In this document: positions 23,143 to 32,941 of the stretch, one piece after another
Position numbering within the stretch: the first letter of the stretch is position 1
How the letters are laid out: every line of letters begins with the position of its first letter
Source of the DNA: Dietzia natronolimnaea
GTDB taxonomy: Bacteria > Actinomycetota > Actinomycetes > Mycobacteriales > Mycobacteriaceae
DNA length: 64,000 nucleotides
Assembly: GCF_002289575.1 (NCBI RefSeq)
Contig: NZ_NTGA01000017.1
Coordinates: 1-64,000, forward strand
Direction of reading: 5' to 3'
The notes under the pieces: generated by a model
The model's database searches: none
What the model was told of the DNA's origin: nothing
What the model saw: only the letters and a program-made list of their open reading frames with translations
Position numbers and translations under genes: made by a program

Positions 23143-24153
23143 GGTGTGGCGAGACCATGTCGTCCACGGTCGGGGTGAGGACCAACTGTCGCAACCCCGC
23201 GTACCGGGGTGCGCTCAGCCGCTCGAGAAGCGCCAGGATCGCGGCGACACGACGTTCCACCTCCGGCCCGGACGACGGGGGTCTCGTCGACCCCGGCAGG
23301 CCCTCGAGCTGGAGGATCCGCCCGCCGTCGAGGACCGTCCCCGCGGCGTCGAGAGCGGCATGGGAGCCACCCGAGTGGAGTGTGTCGGCCGCCATGCAGA
23401 GCCCGTCGAGGGGGGTCTCACCGTCGGGGGTGCGGGTGAGGGCGGCCCATCTGGCGGGCGCCTCGTCTCCACCGTCCGTGGGGACGCGGAGCATCACCTC
23501 CGCCACCCCGTGGCGCCGCAGGACGTCGGCGAACCGGCAGAGGGACAGCGACAGCCGATCCTCGGGCACCGCCGGGATCGGGTCGAATCGGCTCGGTCCG
23601 GCAACGGAGCCGGCCGCGATGTGCCAGATCATCGGCTCGTCGAGCAGGATTCTCGCACCGGCGCCCAGGCGCGCCGCCAGCCGGGTGACGCGGGCGGCCA
23701 CCCCTTCGGCCAGCGCCTCGGCGAGGTCCCTCCGGGCCCCTCGATCGGTGAGGACCGGTGACCCGGCGGGCAACTCCACCCGCGCGGCGAGAGACCAGGG
23801 GCCGAGTACCCGCACCACGAGGCGACGGTCCTCCGAGGCGCGATCGACCTCGGGATCCCTCACCGATTCGTCGGCCTCCTCCAGCGCGTCGAGGTCACGG
23901 TCGAGCAGATCGGAGGCCCTCCGGGCCGGTCGCCCCGGTGAGCCCGCGAGTCGCCAGCCCCGGGTGGAGACGTCGACCGGGAGGTCGGCGAGCATGGCCA
24001 GGGTCCTGCCCACCTGATCGGCTCCGAGCCCCCGGTCGGTCAGCTCCGGGAGGAACGGCATCCGGTGGCATTCACCGAGAACCACCCGCGCGGCCTCCCG
24101 GGGATCCGTTCCCCGCATGGGGCCAGGGCCGGTGAACCCCGGCACGACGGAGG

Positions 24154-25284
24154 TCACGGAGCGGTCGCGGCCGGGACGGAGGCGGTGATGGTGCCACTTC
24201 CCAGAACGCGGTCGCCACCGGGCTCGGGCCGGTAGAGCACGGCCGCCTGGCCGGCGGCGACCCCACGCACGGGTTCGTCGAGCGAGATCTCCAACCGGGC
24301 GTCCGCACCGTCCCCCACCCGTCTGACATACCCCGGAGTGGCCTGTCCGTGCGCACGGATCTGCACGTGGCACGCGGCCTCCCGGATGGTCTCGTCGACC
24401 AACCAGTAGGGCGAGGACGCGGTCATCGCCCGGGACAGCAGGTGCTCGGCCCCCCCGACGGTCACGGTCCCGGAGTCCGCGTCGATGGACGTCACGTATC
24501 TGGGGCGGCCGTCGGGCGCCGGGCCCGGCAGACCGAGTCCCTTGCGCTGTCCGATCGTGAACCCGTACACGCCGTCGTGCCGGCCGAGTTCGTCACCGCT
24601 GTCGGCGTCGACCACCGCACCGGGCCGCACGCCGATCCGCGCGCCGAGGAAGGCTCGTGTGTCCCCGGAGGGGATGAAGCAGATGTCGTGGCTGTCGGGC
24701 TTGGTCGCCACGGGAAGACCCGATGACTCGGCCTCGGCGCGGACCTCGGACTTGTGGGAGTCCCCCAGCGGGAACATCGAGTGCGCGAGTTGTCGCGGGG
24801 TGAGCACACCCAGGACATAGGACTGGTCCTTGCCGGGATCGACCGCGCGGCGCAGGACCGGGCGCGACTCGCCGGACTCCGTCTCCTCGACGGACAGTCG
24901 GGCATAGTGTCCGGTGGCCACCGCGTCGAACCCGAGCGCCATCCCCCGGTCGAGGAGGGCCTCGAACTTGATCCGCTCGTTGCACCTCAGGCACGGATTG
25001 GGGGTCTCGCCGCGGGAGTACGACTCGACGAAGTCGTCTATCACGTCCGCCCTGAACCGCTCCGCGAAGTCCCAGACGTAGAACGGGATACCCAACAGAT
25101 CGGCCACTCGGCGCGCATCACCCGCGTCCTCACGCGAACAGCACCCGCGGGAGCCCGTCCGCAGCGTCGCCGGGTCCGCACTCAGAGCGAGGTGCACACC
25201 CACCACCTCATGACCGGCGGCCACGGCGCGCGCGGCGGCGACGGCGGAATCGACTCCCCCGCTCATGGCGGCCAGGACCCTCAC
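24154..25284 (-). CDS. mnmA: tRNA-specific 2-thiouridylase
   Basis: Thiolates U34 of Glu, Gln and Lys tRNAs. It is 376 aa. The PP-loop is SGGVDS (8-13). The catalytic cysteines are C98 (NPCLRC, with C101 nearby) and C202 ([10 protein letters not shown]). A beta-barrel domain closes the C-terminus. Its GTG overlaps the stop of the cysteine desulfurase gene (GTGA), matching the need for persulfide sulfur from that enzyme. Confidence 0.96.
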   Translation of the reverse strand: MRVLAAMSGGVDSAVAAARAVAAGHEVVGVHLALSADPATLRTGSRGCCSREDAGDARRVADLLGIPFYVWDFAERFRADVIDDFVESYSRGETPNPCLRCNERIKFEALLDRGMALGFDAVATGHYARLSVEETESGESRPVLRRAVDPGKDQSYVLGVLTPRQLAHSMFPLGDSHKSEVRAEAESSGLPVATKPDSHDICFIPSGDTRAFLGARIGVRPGAVVDADSGDELGRHDGVYGFTIGQRKGLGLPGPAPDGRPRYVTSIDADSGTVTVGGAEHLLSRAMTASSPYWLVDETIREAACHVQIRAHGQATPGYVRRVGDGADARLEISLDEPVRGVAAGQAAVLYRPEPGGDRVLGSGTITASVPAATAP

Positions 25285-26477
25285 GACGTCGTCACCCCGG
25301 TGCCGATCAACCCGAGCCCCGCGACGCGGGCCCTCTCGGCCGCGGGGGCCAGTGCGGCGATCGCCGCGTCCACGTCGTCCTCGGTCGTGGTGTGGCCGAG
25401 ACTCAGTCGGAGACTGCTCCTCGCGGCCGCGTCCCCCGCGCCCAGGGCCAGCAGCACGTGACTGGGCTCGGCCACCCCCGCCGTACATGCCGAGCCCGTG
25501 GAGCACTCGATCCCCGCGGCGTCGAGCAGCAGGATCAGGGATTCCCCGGAGCAGCCCGGGAAGGTGAGGTTGGCGATCCCCGGCAGCCTCGGCCCGCCTC
25601 CGTTCGGCACGGCGTCCGGGACCGCGGCGAGGACACCGGCGACCAACCGGTCCCGCAGACGTTCCAGGCGGGTCGCCTCGGCCTCCATGTCCCGGACGGC
25701 CTCGTCGAGGGCAGCGGCCATCGCCACGACGCCCGGGACGTCGACCGACCCCGACCTGAGATCCCGCTCCTGGCCTCCGCCGAAGCCCACCGGGAGACAT
25801 GCGGCGCCGCGGTCGATGATCAACGCACCGACCCCCAGCGGGCCACCGAACTTGTGCGCGGACAGGCTCAGGGACGTCACACCCAGGGCGCCGAAGTCGA
25901 CCGGGATGTGTCCGACGGCCTGTACGGCGTCGGTGTGGACCGCCGCACCCGCGGCGGTGGCTGCGGCCGCCACCCCGGCGACGTCGCTGAGGGTGCCGAT
26001 CTCGTTGTTGCCGAGCATGACGGCGACGAGGGCCAGGCGCCCACCCACCTCGTCCACGATCCCGCGGACCGAGGCGGGCGCCACGGCCCCACACCGGTCC
26101 ACCGGAAGCAGGCGGACGTCCATACCCCCGCCGCGCGGGGTGGCCAGGTGCGCGGCGGAGTCGAGAACCGAGTGGTGTTCGGTCGCCCCGACGGCCACGA
26201 CGTCACCGCTCGAGGCGGCCGCCTGACCCAACACCGCGAGGTTGTCGGACTCGGTCCCACCGGAGGTGAACACGACCTCGGAGGGCCTGCACCCGAGGTG
26301 GGCGGCCAGCGACTCGCGGGCCTCCTCGAGCCGACGACGCGCGTGTCGGCCGGCTCCGTGCAGAGACGAGGCGTTACCGACGCTCGCGGCGGCCTCGATG
26401 TACGCGGCCAGAGCCGACTGACGCATCGGGGTGGTGGCGGCGTGGTCGAGATAGTGCGGTGTGCGGATCGTGAGCAT
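25281..26477 (-). CDS. Cysteine desulfurase (IscS/NifS type)
   Basis: A PLP enzyme that takes sulfur from cysteine to form an enzyme persulfide. It is 398 aa. The PLP lysine is K209 (SAHKFGGP); the persulfide cysteine is probably C331 in STGSACTAG. The short catalytic loop before that Cys suggests an IscS-like rather than SufS-like enzyme. It is immediately upstream of mnmA, so tRNA thiolation is the likely main use. The ATG at 26477 was picked by homology; TATTCT ten bases upstream could be its -10. Confidence 0.93.
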   Translation of the reverse strand: MLTIRTPHYLDHAATTPMRQSALAAYIEAAASVGNASSLHGAGRHARRRLEEARESLAAHLGCRPSEVVFTSGGTESDNLAVLGQAAASSGDVVAVGATEHHSVLDSAAHLATPRGGGMDVRLLPVDRCGAVAPASVRGIVDEVGGRLALVAVMLGNNEIGTLSDVAGVAAAATAAGAAVHTDAVQAVGHIPVDFGALGVTSLSLSAHKFGGPLGVGALIIDRGAACLPVGFGGGQERDLRSGSVDVPGVVAMAAALDEAVRDMEAEATRLERLRDRLVAGVLAAVPDAVPNGGGPRLPGIANLTFPGCSGESLILLLDAAGIECSTGSACTAGVAEPSHVLLALGAGDAAARSSLRLSLGHTTTEDDVDAAIAALAPAAERARVAGLGLIGTGVTTS

Positions 26478-26505
26478 GACGTCGGCAAGAATACGCCCGA
26501 ACGCG

Positions 26506-26540
26506 CCGGACCCCGGCACCGCAGGGGTGCCGGGGTCCGG
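26506..26540 (-). terminator. Strong stem-loop after etfA
   Basis: A perfect 15-bp GC-rich stem (26506-26520 with 26526-26540) and a five-base loop, in the 93-bp gap between the etfA stop and the start of the cysteine desulfurase gene. It has no T-tract. It most likely ends the etfBA transcript. Confidence 0.75.
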
Positions 26541-26570
26541 TCGATGCGGCTCGACGCCGCTACGACGCTC

Positions 26571-27521
26571 TCACTTACGGGCGTTGATGGCCTCGGTGAG
26601 CTGCGGGGCAACAGCGAACAGGTCGCCGACGATGCCGTAGTCCGCGATCTCGAAGATCGGGGCCTCCTCGTCCTTGTTGACGGCGACGATCGTCTTGGAC
26701 GTCTGCATCCCGGCGCGGTGCTGGATGGCGCCCGAGATGCCGAGGGCGATGTACAGCTGCGGCGAGACGGTCTTGCCCGTCTGACCCACCTGGAACTGAC
26801 CCGGGTAGTACCCCGAGTCGACGGCCGCACGCGAGGCACCGACGGCGCCCTTGAGCGAGTCCGCCAGCGGCTCCACGACCTCTTCGAACTTCTCGGCCGA
26901 ACCCACGCCGCGGCCACCGGCGACGACGACGGTCGCCTCCGTGAGTTCCGGACGGTCGCCACCGACGATCGGGTTGCGGGAGATGACCCTGGCGGCGTTC
27001 TCGGGCTCGGGGACGTCGATCTCGACGACCTCACCGGCACCGGCGCTCGGTACGGCCTCGACGGCACCCGGACGCAGTGTGTAGATGGGCGTGTCGCCGG
27101 CGACGGTCGCCTCGACCGTGAAGGCGCCACCGAAAATCGAGTGGACGGCGGACCCGTCGGACTTGATCTCGACGACGTCGCAGAGGGTGCCGGATCCGGT
27201 GCGGGCGGCGAGCCGACCCGCCACCTCCTTGCCCTCGAACGTGGCGGCCAGGACGATCGCCGCCGCGCCCTGCTCGGCGAGCCCGGCGAGGACGTCGACC
27301 TTGGGGGTGACGAGGTAGTTCTGCACCGCGTCGCCCTCGGCCACGTAGATCTTCTCCGCGCCGGCCTCCTTCAGGGCGTCGGTGAGCGCCGCTGCGGTGC
27401 CGGACTCACCGAACACGACAGCGGACGGCTCGCCGAGCGCGCGTGCGGCGGTGAGCAGCTCGAGGGTGACCTTCTTCAGTTCGCCGTCGACGTGCTCGAC
27501 CGCGACGAGGACTTCAGCCAT
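26571..27521 (-). CDS. etfA: Electron transfer flavoprotein alpha subunit
   Basis: The 316-aa FAD-binding subunit that, with EtfB, carries electrons from acyl-CoA and other dehydrogenases to ETF:quinone oxidoreductase. The C-terminal FAD domain has the family signature from [14 protein letters not shown] to [17 protein letters not shown] and [12 protein letters not shown]. The ATG is preceded by AAGGAGAA at ideal spacing. It is 52 bp downstream of etfB. Confidence 0.95.
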   Translation of the reverse strand: MAEVLVAVEHVDGELKKVTLELLTAARALGEPSAVVFGESGTAAALTDALKEAGAEKIYVAEGDAVQNYLVTPKVDVLAGLAEQGAAAIVLAATFEGKEVAGRLAARTGSGTLCDVVEIKSDGSAVHSIFGGAFTVEATVAGDTPIYTLRPGAVEAVPSAGAGEVVEIDVPEPENAARVISRNPIVGGDRPELTEATVVVAGGRGVGSAEKFEEVVEPLADSLKGAVGASRAAVDSGYYPGQFQVGQTGKTVSPQLYIALGISGAIQHRAGMQTSKTIVAVNKDEEAPIFEIADYGIVGDLFAVAPQLTEAINARK

Positions 27522-27573
27522 AGTGGATTCTCCTTGGAAAACAGTGGTGGGAGTCGTTCGGGGGTGAGCGCGA

Positions 27574-28359
27574 TCAGATGAGCTTCTGCGCCACGAGGTA
27601 CTTGGCGACCTCGTTGCCGCCCTCGCCCTCGTCGTTGAACTTCTCACCGGCGCTGCGCGGCGGCTTCGGGACGGACGAGGTCACGGTGGACGCGGCGTTG
27701 TCCTTGCCCACCTGGCCGGCCTCGACGTTGGTGTCGGCGAGCGTCAGGACCTCGACCGGCTTCTTCTTGGCGGCCATGATGCCCTTGAAGGAGGGGAACC
27801 GCGGCTCGTTGATCTTCTCGCCGACCGACACGACGCACGGCAGCGAGGCCTCGATCTCGAAGACGCCCTCGTCGGTCTCGCGCTCGCCCTTGATCGTCCC
27901 GCCGGAGACCTCGAGGGTGCGCATGTGCGTGACCTGCGGCAGGCCCAGGTACTCGGCGATGATGGCCGGGACGCTGCCCATGCGGCCGTCGGTGGCCTCG
28001 TTGCCACAGATGACCAGTTCGGTGCCCTCGATGGTGCCCAGCACGTTGGCGATGGCCCACGCGGTCTGGACCACGTCCGAACCGTGGAGCGCCTCGTCGT
28101 TGAGGTGGACGGCCTTGTCCGCGCCCATCGACAGGGCCTTGCGGATCGCCTCGGTGGCGCGGTCGGGACCGGCGGTCAGGACGGTCACCTCGCCCCCCTC
28201 GGCCTCCTTGATCTGGAGTGCCTGCTCAACGGCCTTCTCATTGATCTCATCGAGCACCGCGTCCGCGGCCTCACGGTCCAGGGTGAAGTCCCCATCGGAA
28301 AGCTTGCGCTCCGAGTAGGTGTCCGGAACCTGCTTGATCAGTACGACGATGTTCGTCAT
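27574..28359 (-). CDS. etfB: Electron transfer flavoprotein beta subunit
   Basis: The 261-aa partner of EtfA, binding AMP. The family signature is in VLIKQVPDTYSERKL at the N-terminus and VCGNEATDGRMGSVP-like sequence in the middle (ELVICGNEATDGRMG). The ATG at 28359 gives the standard N-terminus MTNIVVLIKQV. Confidence 0.95.
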   Translation of the reverse strand: MTNIVVLIKQVPDTYSERKLSDGDFTLDREAADAVLDEINEKAVEQALQIKEAEGGEVTVLTAGPDRATEAIRKALSMGADKAVHLNDEALHGSDVVQTAWAIANVLGTIEGTELVICGNEATDGRMGSVPAIIAEYLGLPQVTHMRTLEVSGGTIKGERETDEGVFEIEASLPCVVSVGEKINEPRFPSFKGIMAAKKKPVEVLTLADTNVEAGQVGKDNAASTVTSSVPKPPRSAGEKFNDEGEGGNEVAKYLVAQKLI

Positions 28360-28469
28360 GGGCCTGCGTCGACCTCCTGCGAGTCGGGGCTGGGTGCGTT
28401 CCGAACTGACCGGGCGCACCGGATTGTGGTCCTGGGGACAACAATAACGCCACCCGGGCCCTCACCGCA

Positions 28470-28506
28470 GGAGCGGGGCCGTCGGTGCCGCCGGAGCGGG
28501 GCCGTC
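28470..28506. repeat. 14-bp direct repeat
   Basis: Two identical 14-base copies at 28470-28483 and 28493-28506, beside the stop codon of the downstream-lying acyl-CoA synthetase gene in the 145-bp gap before etfB. No hairpin with a T-tract is visible. Confidence 0.55.
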
Positions 28507-30136
28507 AGTTGATGCGCGTGTCCCACCCCGCCCACGCCGCGTCGCGCAGTTCGTTCTTGCGGACCTTGCCGGTGGAGGTCCGCGGCAGGGCCTCGGTGAT
28601 CTCCACCGCTCCCGGCACCTTGTAGCGGGCGATCCTCGTCCGGCAGTGGTCGATCACGCCGTGCTCGTCGAGTTCCGACCCGGGCCTGACCACGACATAG
28701 GCCTTGGGTCGCTCTCCCCACTTCTCGTCGGGCATCGAGACCACGGCGCAGTCGACCACGTCGGGGTGCGCCACGATCGCCTGTTCGACCTCGATCGTGG
28801 AGATGTTCTCGCCGCCGGAGACGACCACGTCCTTGGCGCGGTCGAGCAGCTGGACGTACCCGTCCGGATGCATCACCCCGAGATCGCCCGAGTGGAACCA
28901 CCCGCCGGCGAACGCGGTGGCGGTGGCCTCGGGGTCGGCGAAGTACCCCTTCATCACGCCGTTGCCGGTCATGACCACCTCGCCCATCGTCACACCGTCC
29001 GCCGGGACGTCGACCAGGTGCTTCTCCCCGGGGCCGGTCCGCTCGACCACCCGGACCGTGTCGGCGTGGATCATCGCCACGCCCTGCCTGGACTTCAGGC
29101 TCGCCCGCTCGTCCGGGTCCAGCTCCCCCCACCCGGGCTGGGGCGTGCACACCGTGAACGGTCCGTAGGTCTCGGTCAGCCCGTAGACCTGCGTCACGTC
29201 GATGCCCAGGTCCTCGAACCGTCGCAGGATCGTGGGCGAGGGCGGTGCACCGGCCGTGACCATGCGGATCCCCTCCACCGGCCGGGCCGCCGGATCGTCG
29301 GCGATCGTGCTCAACACCGCCGGGGCGCCGGCGAGGCGGTTGATCCCCTCGTCGTCGAACAGTCTCCAGATCTCCTCGCCCCGGACGGCGCGCAGACACA
29401 CGTGGGTACCCATCGCGCCGGTCAGGGCCCACGTGGTGCACCAGCCGTTGCAGTGGAACATCGGCAGCGTCCACAGATAGCGGGAGTCCGCGTCGAGCCC
29501 CTGGGTGATGATCTCGCCGAGCGCGTTGAGGTACGCACCTCGGTGGGTGTACATCACGCCCTTCGGGCGTCCCGTGGTCCCCGAGGTGTAGTTGACGGCG
29601 ATGACGGAGTCCTCGTCCTCCACCGTCCACGCCACCGGCTGCGGGGAGGCCAGCGCGAGGCTCTCCTCCAGCGCCTCGGCGCGGGGGCCGAAGCGGGCGG
29701 GGTCCGGTTGGGTGCCGTCGGCGTCCGGGGTCACCAGGATCAGGCTGATCGACTCCGGCACCTCGTTCCCCAACCCCTCCAGGAGCCCGGCGTCGGCGAT
29801 GAGCACGGAGATCCCGGCGTGCTCGACGATGTAGGAGACCTCCGGGGGCGCGAGACGGGTGTTGAGCGCCACCACCGCTCCCCCGGCGAGCGGGACGGCG
29901 AACTGGGCCAGGAGCGCCTCGGCGGAGTTGGGGGCCAGAACCCCGACGCGCTCTCCCCTGGCGACCCCGCGCATCCGCAGTAGCGAGGCCAGGCGCGTGG
30001 CCCGGTCGGCGAACTCGGCGTAGCTCTGCCGGCGGGGCCCGTCCACCACGGCGGTCGCGTCAGGGACCACGCGCGCGGCCTTCTCCAGGAAGGCGAGAGG
30101 GGTGAGAGCGGTGTCGAGTCCTGAACTGGCTGCCAT
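28505..30136 (-). CDS. Acyl-CoA synthetase (AMP-forming)
   Basis: A 543-aa ANL-superfamily ligase that activates a carboxylic acid as acyl-AMP and transfers it to CoA. The P-loop is YTSGTTGRPKG; the A5 motif is YGLTETYGP; the hinge region has GWFHSGDLG and the C-terminal Lys is in TSTGKVRK. The FHCNGWC phrase is typical of AlkK/medium-chain-like FadD enzymes. The substrate is not determined. It lies upstream of etfBA on the same strand, consistent with fatty-acid oxidation supplying electrons to ETF. Confidence 0.9.
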   Translation of the reverse strand: MAASSGLDTALTPLAFLEKAARVVPDATAVVDGPRRQSYAEFADRATRLASLLRMRGVARGERVGVLAPNSAEALLAQFAVPLAGGAVVALNTRLAPPEVSYIVEHAGISVLIADAGLLEGLGNEVPESISLILVTPDADGTQPDPARFGPRAEALEESLALASPQPVAWTVEDEDSVIAVNYTSGTTGRPKGVMYTHRGAYLNALGEIITQGLDADSRYLWTLPMFHCNGWCTTWALTGAMGTHVCLRAVRGEEIWRLFDDEGINRLAGAPAVLSTIADDPAARPVEGIRMVTAGAPPSPTILRRFEDLGIDVTQVYGLTETYGPFTVCTPQPGWGELDPDERASLKSRQGVAMIHADTVRVVERTGPGEKHLVDVPADGVTMGEVVMTGNGVMKGYFADPEATATAFAGGWFHSGDLGVMHPDGYVQLLDRAKDVVVSGGENISTIEVEQAIVAHPDVVDCAVVSMPDEKWGERPKAYVVVRPGSELDEHGVIDHCRTRIARYKVPGAVEITEALPRTSTGKVRKNELRDAAWAGWDTRIN

Positions 30137-30264
30137 CGCGCGGGGTCCGCCTCTCGTGGGGTCGTCCGGTGGCCCGGTCTCGGGTGATCACGGTCACGGT
30201 AGCCGCGGCGGCTCTCGCGCACCGGCGGATTGCGCCCCGGTCCCCCCGGCGACGCCCCTCGGAC

Positions 30265-30270
30265 TACGCT
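30265..30270 (+). promoter_or_regulatory. Possible -10 of the beta-propeller lipoprotein gene
   Basis: TACGCT about 35 bases before the chosen GTG, which has its own AAGGGGA ribosome site, implying a short 5' leader. An in-frame GTG at 30276, five bases after this box, is an alternative leaderless start. Confidence 0.35.
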
Positions 30271-30305
30271 CTCCGGTGACGATCCGACGTGAAGGGGACC
30301 TCCAG

Positions 30306-31691
30306 GTGGCACCGGCATCGATTCCGCGGCGGGCCGCACCGACCGCGCGGGCTCTGGCGGTGGGTGCGGTCGCGGTCGGGCTCGCCGCGGGGTGCGCGTC
30401 CCACACCGAGAGCGGGGGCGCCCGCCTGGAGCAGGCCGAGAGCTGGTCGTCCGTCGCCGGCGGCCCCCCGAACTCCGGACGCGCACACGCATCGGTCTCC
30501 GATTCTCCGGCGCTGGTCTGGTCACGACCACTGGGGGCGCCCGCGACCGGGGTCGCCGGTTCCGACGGGATCGGCTCCTTCTTCCAGGCGACCGTCTCCG
30601 AGCAGGGGTGCAACCTCTTCGCACTGACCGCCGACGACGGCCGCAAGCGGTGGTGCCTGCGCCTCCCGACGCACGGGCCGCGGATCACCTCGACCGTCGA
30701 CGGCCGAGGATCCCTCTTCGTTCCCTTCTACGGAGGGGTGGGTGCGGTGTCGGCGGAGGGTGAGAACCGGTGGTTCGCCCGGACCCGGGGCATCCCCACC
30801 ACCATCACGCTGCTCGACAACCGCCACCTCCTGACGGTCTCCCACCTGGGGATCGTCCGGGTGGTCAACACCCAGACCGGTCTGGACGCCTCGCCCGAAC
30901 TGCCGGTCGCCGGGGAGATCGCACCGTCCGATCCGGGGTTCGGGTCGCCGTGGTGCGGCATCGGTGAACGCGGGTGCCCCGTGCCCGGCCCGGCAGCGGT
31001 CGACACGGAGACTGGCACCGCCTATCTCACCGCGTGGACACCAGGGGGCCCGGCCCCCGAGCTGGTCGCCGTGCGGTTCACCGCCGGCGACGCGGGGCGC
31101 CTGGAGGTGCTGTGGCGCGCCGGGCTCCCCGAGGGTCGTCTCGGGGTCCCGGTGGTCCTGTCGGACGACCGGGACGAGGTCTACCTGCACTCCGAGGACG
31201 GCGCCCTGTCCGCCTACTCGACCGCCGACGGGTCACCCGTGTGGTCGTCCCCGATCGGATACCGACCCGACACGCCCCCCGCCCTGCTCCCGGACGGCAC
31301 GCTGGTCACCGGTGGTCGCACCTCGACCGTGTGGAGGGGGCAGGACGACGACCACGCCGCCGACGCCGGCCCCGCGCCCGTGGTCGCCGTCCGCGGGGCC
31401 GGTGGCCGGGGGGAGGACGGCCAGGGCGGCGAGGTGTGGCGGCGCGACGACCTGCGCCAGCTCACCAACCCCGCCGCCACCGCCGACGGGCGGGTGCTGG
31501 TGGCGGTGAGGTCGGGCGGGACCGACGACGAGCCGGGGATCGCCCTGCTCCTGCTCGACGGCGACGACGGCAGCACCCTGCACGAGATCGAGGTCCCGGC
31601 CGCCGCGGGGCCGGTCTCCGGCCTGAGTGTGGACGACGACGGCCGCATCGCGCTCACGACCGCGGTCGGTGCGGTCTATCTCTACGAGTGA
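30306..31691 (+). CDS. PQQ-type beta-propeller lipoprotein
   Basis: A 461-aa exported protein. A twin-Arg-containing signal peptide (RRAAPTARALAVGAVAVGL) ends in a clear lipobox LAAGC, Cys30. The rest is a run of propeller blades with Trp-containing repeat units (ALTADDGRKRWCLRLP, AYSTADGSPVWSSPI, GGEVWRRDD, LLLDGDDGSTLHEI). The BamB/PQQ-like fold usually gives a binding scaffold rather than an enzyme. It matches Rv3035 by position. The GTG at 30306 is chosen for its AAGGGGA site. The stop lies in a 22-bp tandem duplication shared with the convergent gene. Confidence 0.78.
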   Translation: MAPASIPRRAAPTARALAVGAVAVGLAAGCASHTESGGARLEQAESWSSVAGGPPNSGRAHASVSDSPALVWSRPLGAPATGVAGSDGIGSFFQATVSEQGCNLFALTADDGRKRWCLRLPTHGPRITSTVDGRGSLFVPFYGGVGAVSAEGENRWFARTRGIPTTITLLDNRHLLTVSHLGIVRVVNTQTGLDASPELPVAGEIAPSDPGFGSPWCGIGERGCPVPGPAAVDTETGTAYLTAWTPGGPAPELVAVRFTAGDAGRLEVLWRAGLPEGRLGVPVVLSDDRDEVYLHSEDGALSAYSTADGSPVWSSPIGYRPDTPPALLPDGTLVTGGRTSTVWRGQDDDHAADAGPAPVVAVRGAGGRGEDGQGGEVWRRDDLRQLTNPAATADGRVLVAVRSGGTDDEPGIALLLLDGDDGSTLHEIEVPAAAGPVSGLSVDDDGRIALTTAVGAVYLYE

Positions 31692-31722
31692 ACGCCGGCG
31701 TCTCTACGACTGAACGTCGGCG
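31679..31722. repeat. 22-bp tandem duplication at convergent stops
   Basis: Copies at 31679-31700 and 31701-31722 differ at two bases. The left copy supplies the TGA of the propeller lipoprotein gene; the right copy supplies the TAG of the methyltransferase gene. The repeated CG-rich ends (31693-31700 and 31715-31722) can pair over 8 bp with one G-U, so the duplication itself forms a possible bidirectional terminator. Confidence 0.75.
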
Positions 31723-32930
31723 GACTGATCGGTCCGCGGCCCGCACACGAACACCACAGCGGCCCTGCCGATCCTCGTCACCACCAGCGCCAGCGGGCGG
31801 GAGCCGCCCGGGGCCAGGGACCGCCGCAGCACGTCCGGGTCGGTGTCCACCCCGCGGACCAGGATCTCCAGTGACCCGCAGTCCCGGCGCCTGAGGGCCC
31901 TGCGCAGTTCCTTGCGGTCGAGCCGGCACCGCTCCAGCACCTCGAACCCCGTGTACCCGGCCGGGATGTGCGGCCCGGTCAGGTGGGCGATCCGGGGGTC
32001 GAGCTGACGGAGTCCGCGACGGCGGGCCCAGTGCCGCACCAGGCCGGCCCTGACGACCGCCCCGTCGGGATCGACGATGAACCGGTCCGCCTCCCCGTGG
32101 GCGTCGACCTCGTCGTCGTCCTCGTCCGTCACCTCCTCCGCATGGACCGCGATGCCGTCGGCGACCAGTCGCGGTGCCCCCCACGGCGCGGGCGCGTCGG
32201 CGACGGTGGTGCGCACCACGGTCGCGCGGCGCCGCGCCCGGCCGGACAGGCCCGCCGACCACAGGCACGCCTCGCGCACCGACCCGTCCAGTGAGACGAG
32301 TTCGACCTCCCCCGGGTGGTCGAGAACCGAGGTGTCCAGACCGGGCGCACACTTGATCGCGTAGTCCGCGCCGCGCGCCACGGCCAGCAGGTCCGGCAGA
32401 GGGGGGCTGAGCCGGGCGGGGTCGTGGATCCGGCGGCCCCCGGACCGTCGGGCGGGGTCGCCGAGCAGCACGACGTCCCGACTGGGCGGGGCGAGGGCAT
32501 CCGCCACACACACCAGCGCGTCGGGCACGTTGTGCGCGGCCATCCGGGCCCTGACCCGGTCGAGATCGGACCCCACGACCCGGTCGGCGGTCCGCACAAG
32601 TTCGCCCAGTTCGGCCCCCACCGAGCAGGTGACGTCGTGGACGTCCCGGCCCGCCAACCGCGCGGCCCGCAGTGCGGCGACGGGCCAGGCGGTGGCCTGC
32701 TGAACCGCGTCGTCCGTCACGAGCATCCGGTCCGCACCCCGGATCCGACCGTCCGCGCGGCGGCGCGCGGTGACGAGGTCGATCGCCGCGGCGGCGTGGC
32801 CGGCGTCGGCCCTCCTGACGGCAGCCGTCGAGGCGACGAGGCGGTCACGGGACCAGTCCAGCCCGGCGGCCAGATCGAGCAGGTCCCGGCCGGCGGCGGT
32901 GAGCAGGAAGTCGAGGTCCTCCGGGGTCAC
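31704..32930 (-). CDS. SAM-dependent methyltransferase with THUMP-like domain
   Basis: A 408-aa protein with a class I methyltransferase core (SAM motif DVTCSVGAELGELV, then VVGSDLDRVRARMAAHN) and a C-terminal THUMP-like domain (about the last 75 residues, GYTGFEVLERCRLDRKELRRAL ... LVVTRIG). The THUMP-like part suggests an RNA substrate, but the target is unknown. The position corresponds to Rv3037c. The GTG at 32930 is 11 bases after the Nudix stop, so it is in the ABC-Nudix-methyltransferase operon. Confidence 0.82.
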   Translation of the reverse strand: MTPEDLDFLLTAAGRDLLDLAAGLDWSRDRLVASTAAVRRADAGHAAAAIDLVTARRRADGRIRGADRMLVTDDAVQQATAWPVAALRAARLAGRDVHDVTCSVGAELGELVRTADRVVGSDLDRVRARMAAHNVPDALVCVADALAPPSRDVVLLGDPARRSGGRRIHDPARLSPPLPDLLAVARGADYAIKCAPGLDTSVLDHPGEVELVSLDGSVREACLWSAGLSGRARRRATVVRTTVADAPAPWGAPRLVADGIAVHAEEVTDEDDDEVDAHGEADRFIVDPDGAVVRAGLVRHWARRRGLRQLDPRIAHLTGPHIPAGYTGFEVLERCRLDRKELRRALRRRDCGSLEILVRGVDTDPDVLRRSLAPGGSRPLALVVTRIGRAAVVFVCGPRTDQSADVQS

Positions 32931-32941
32931 CGTCCCACCAC

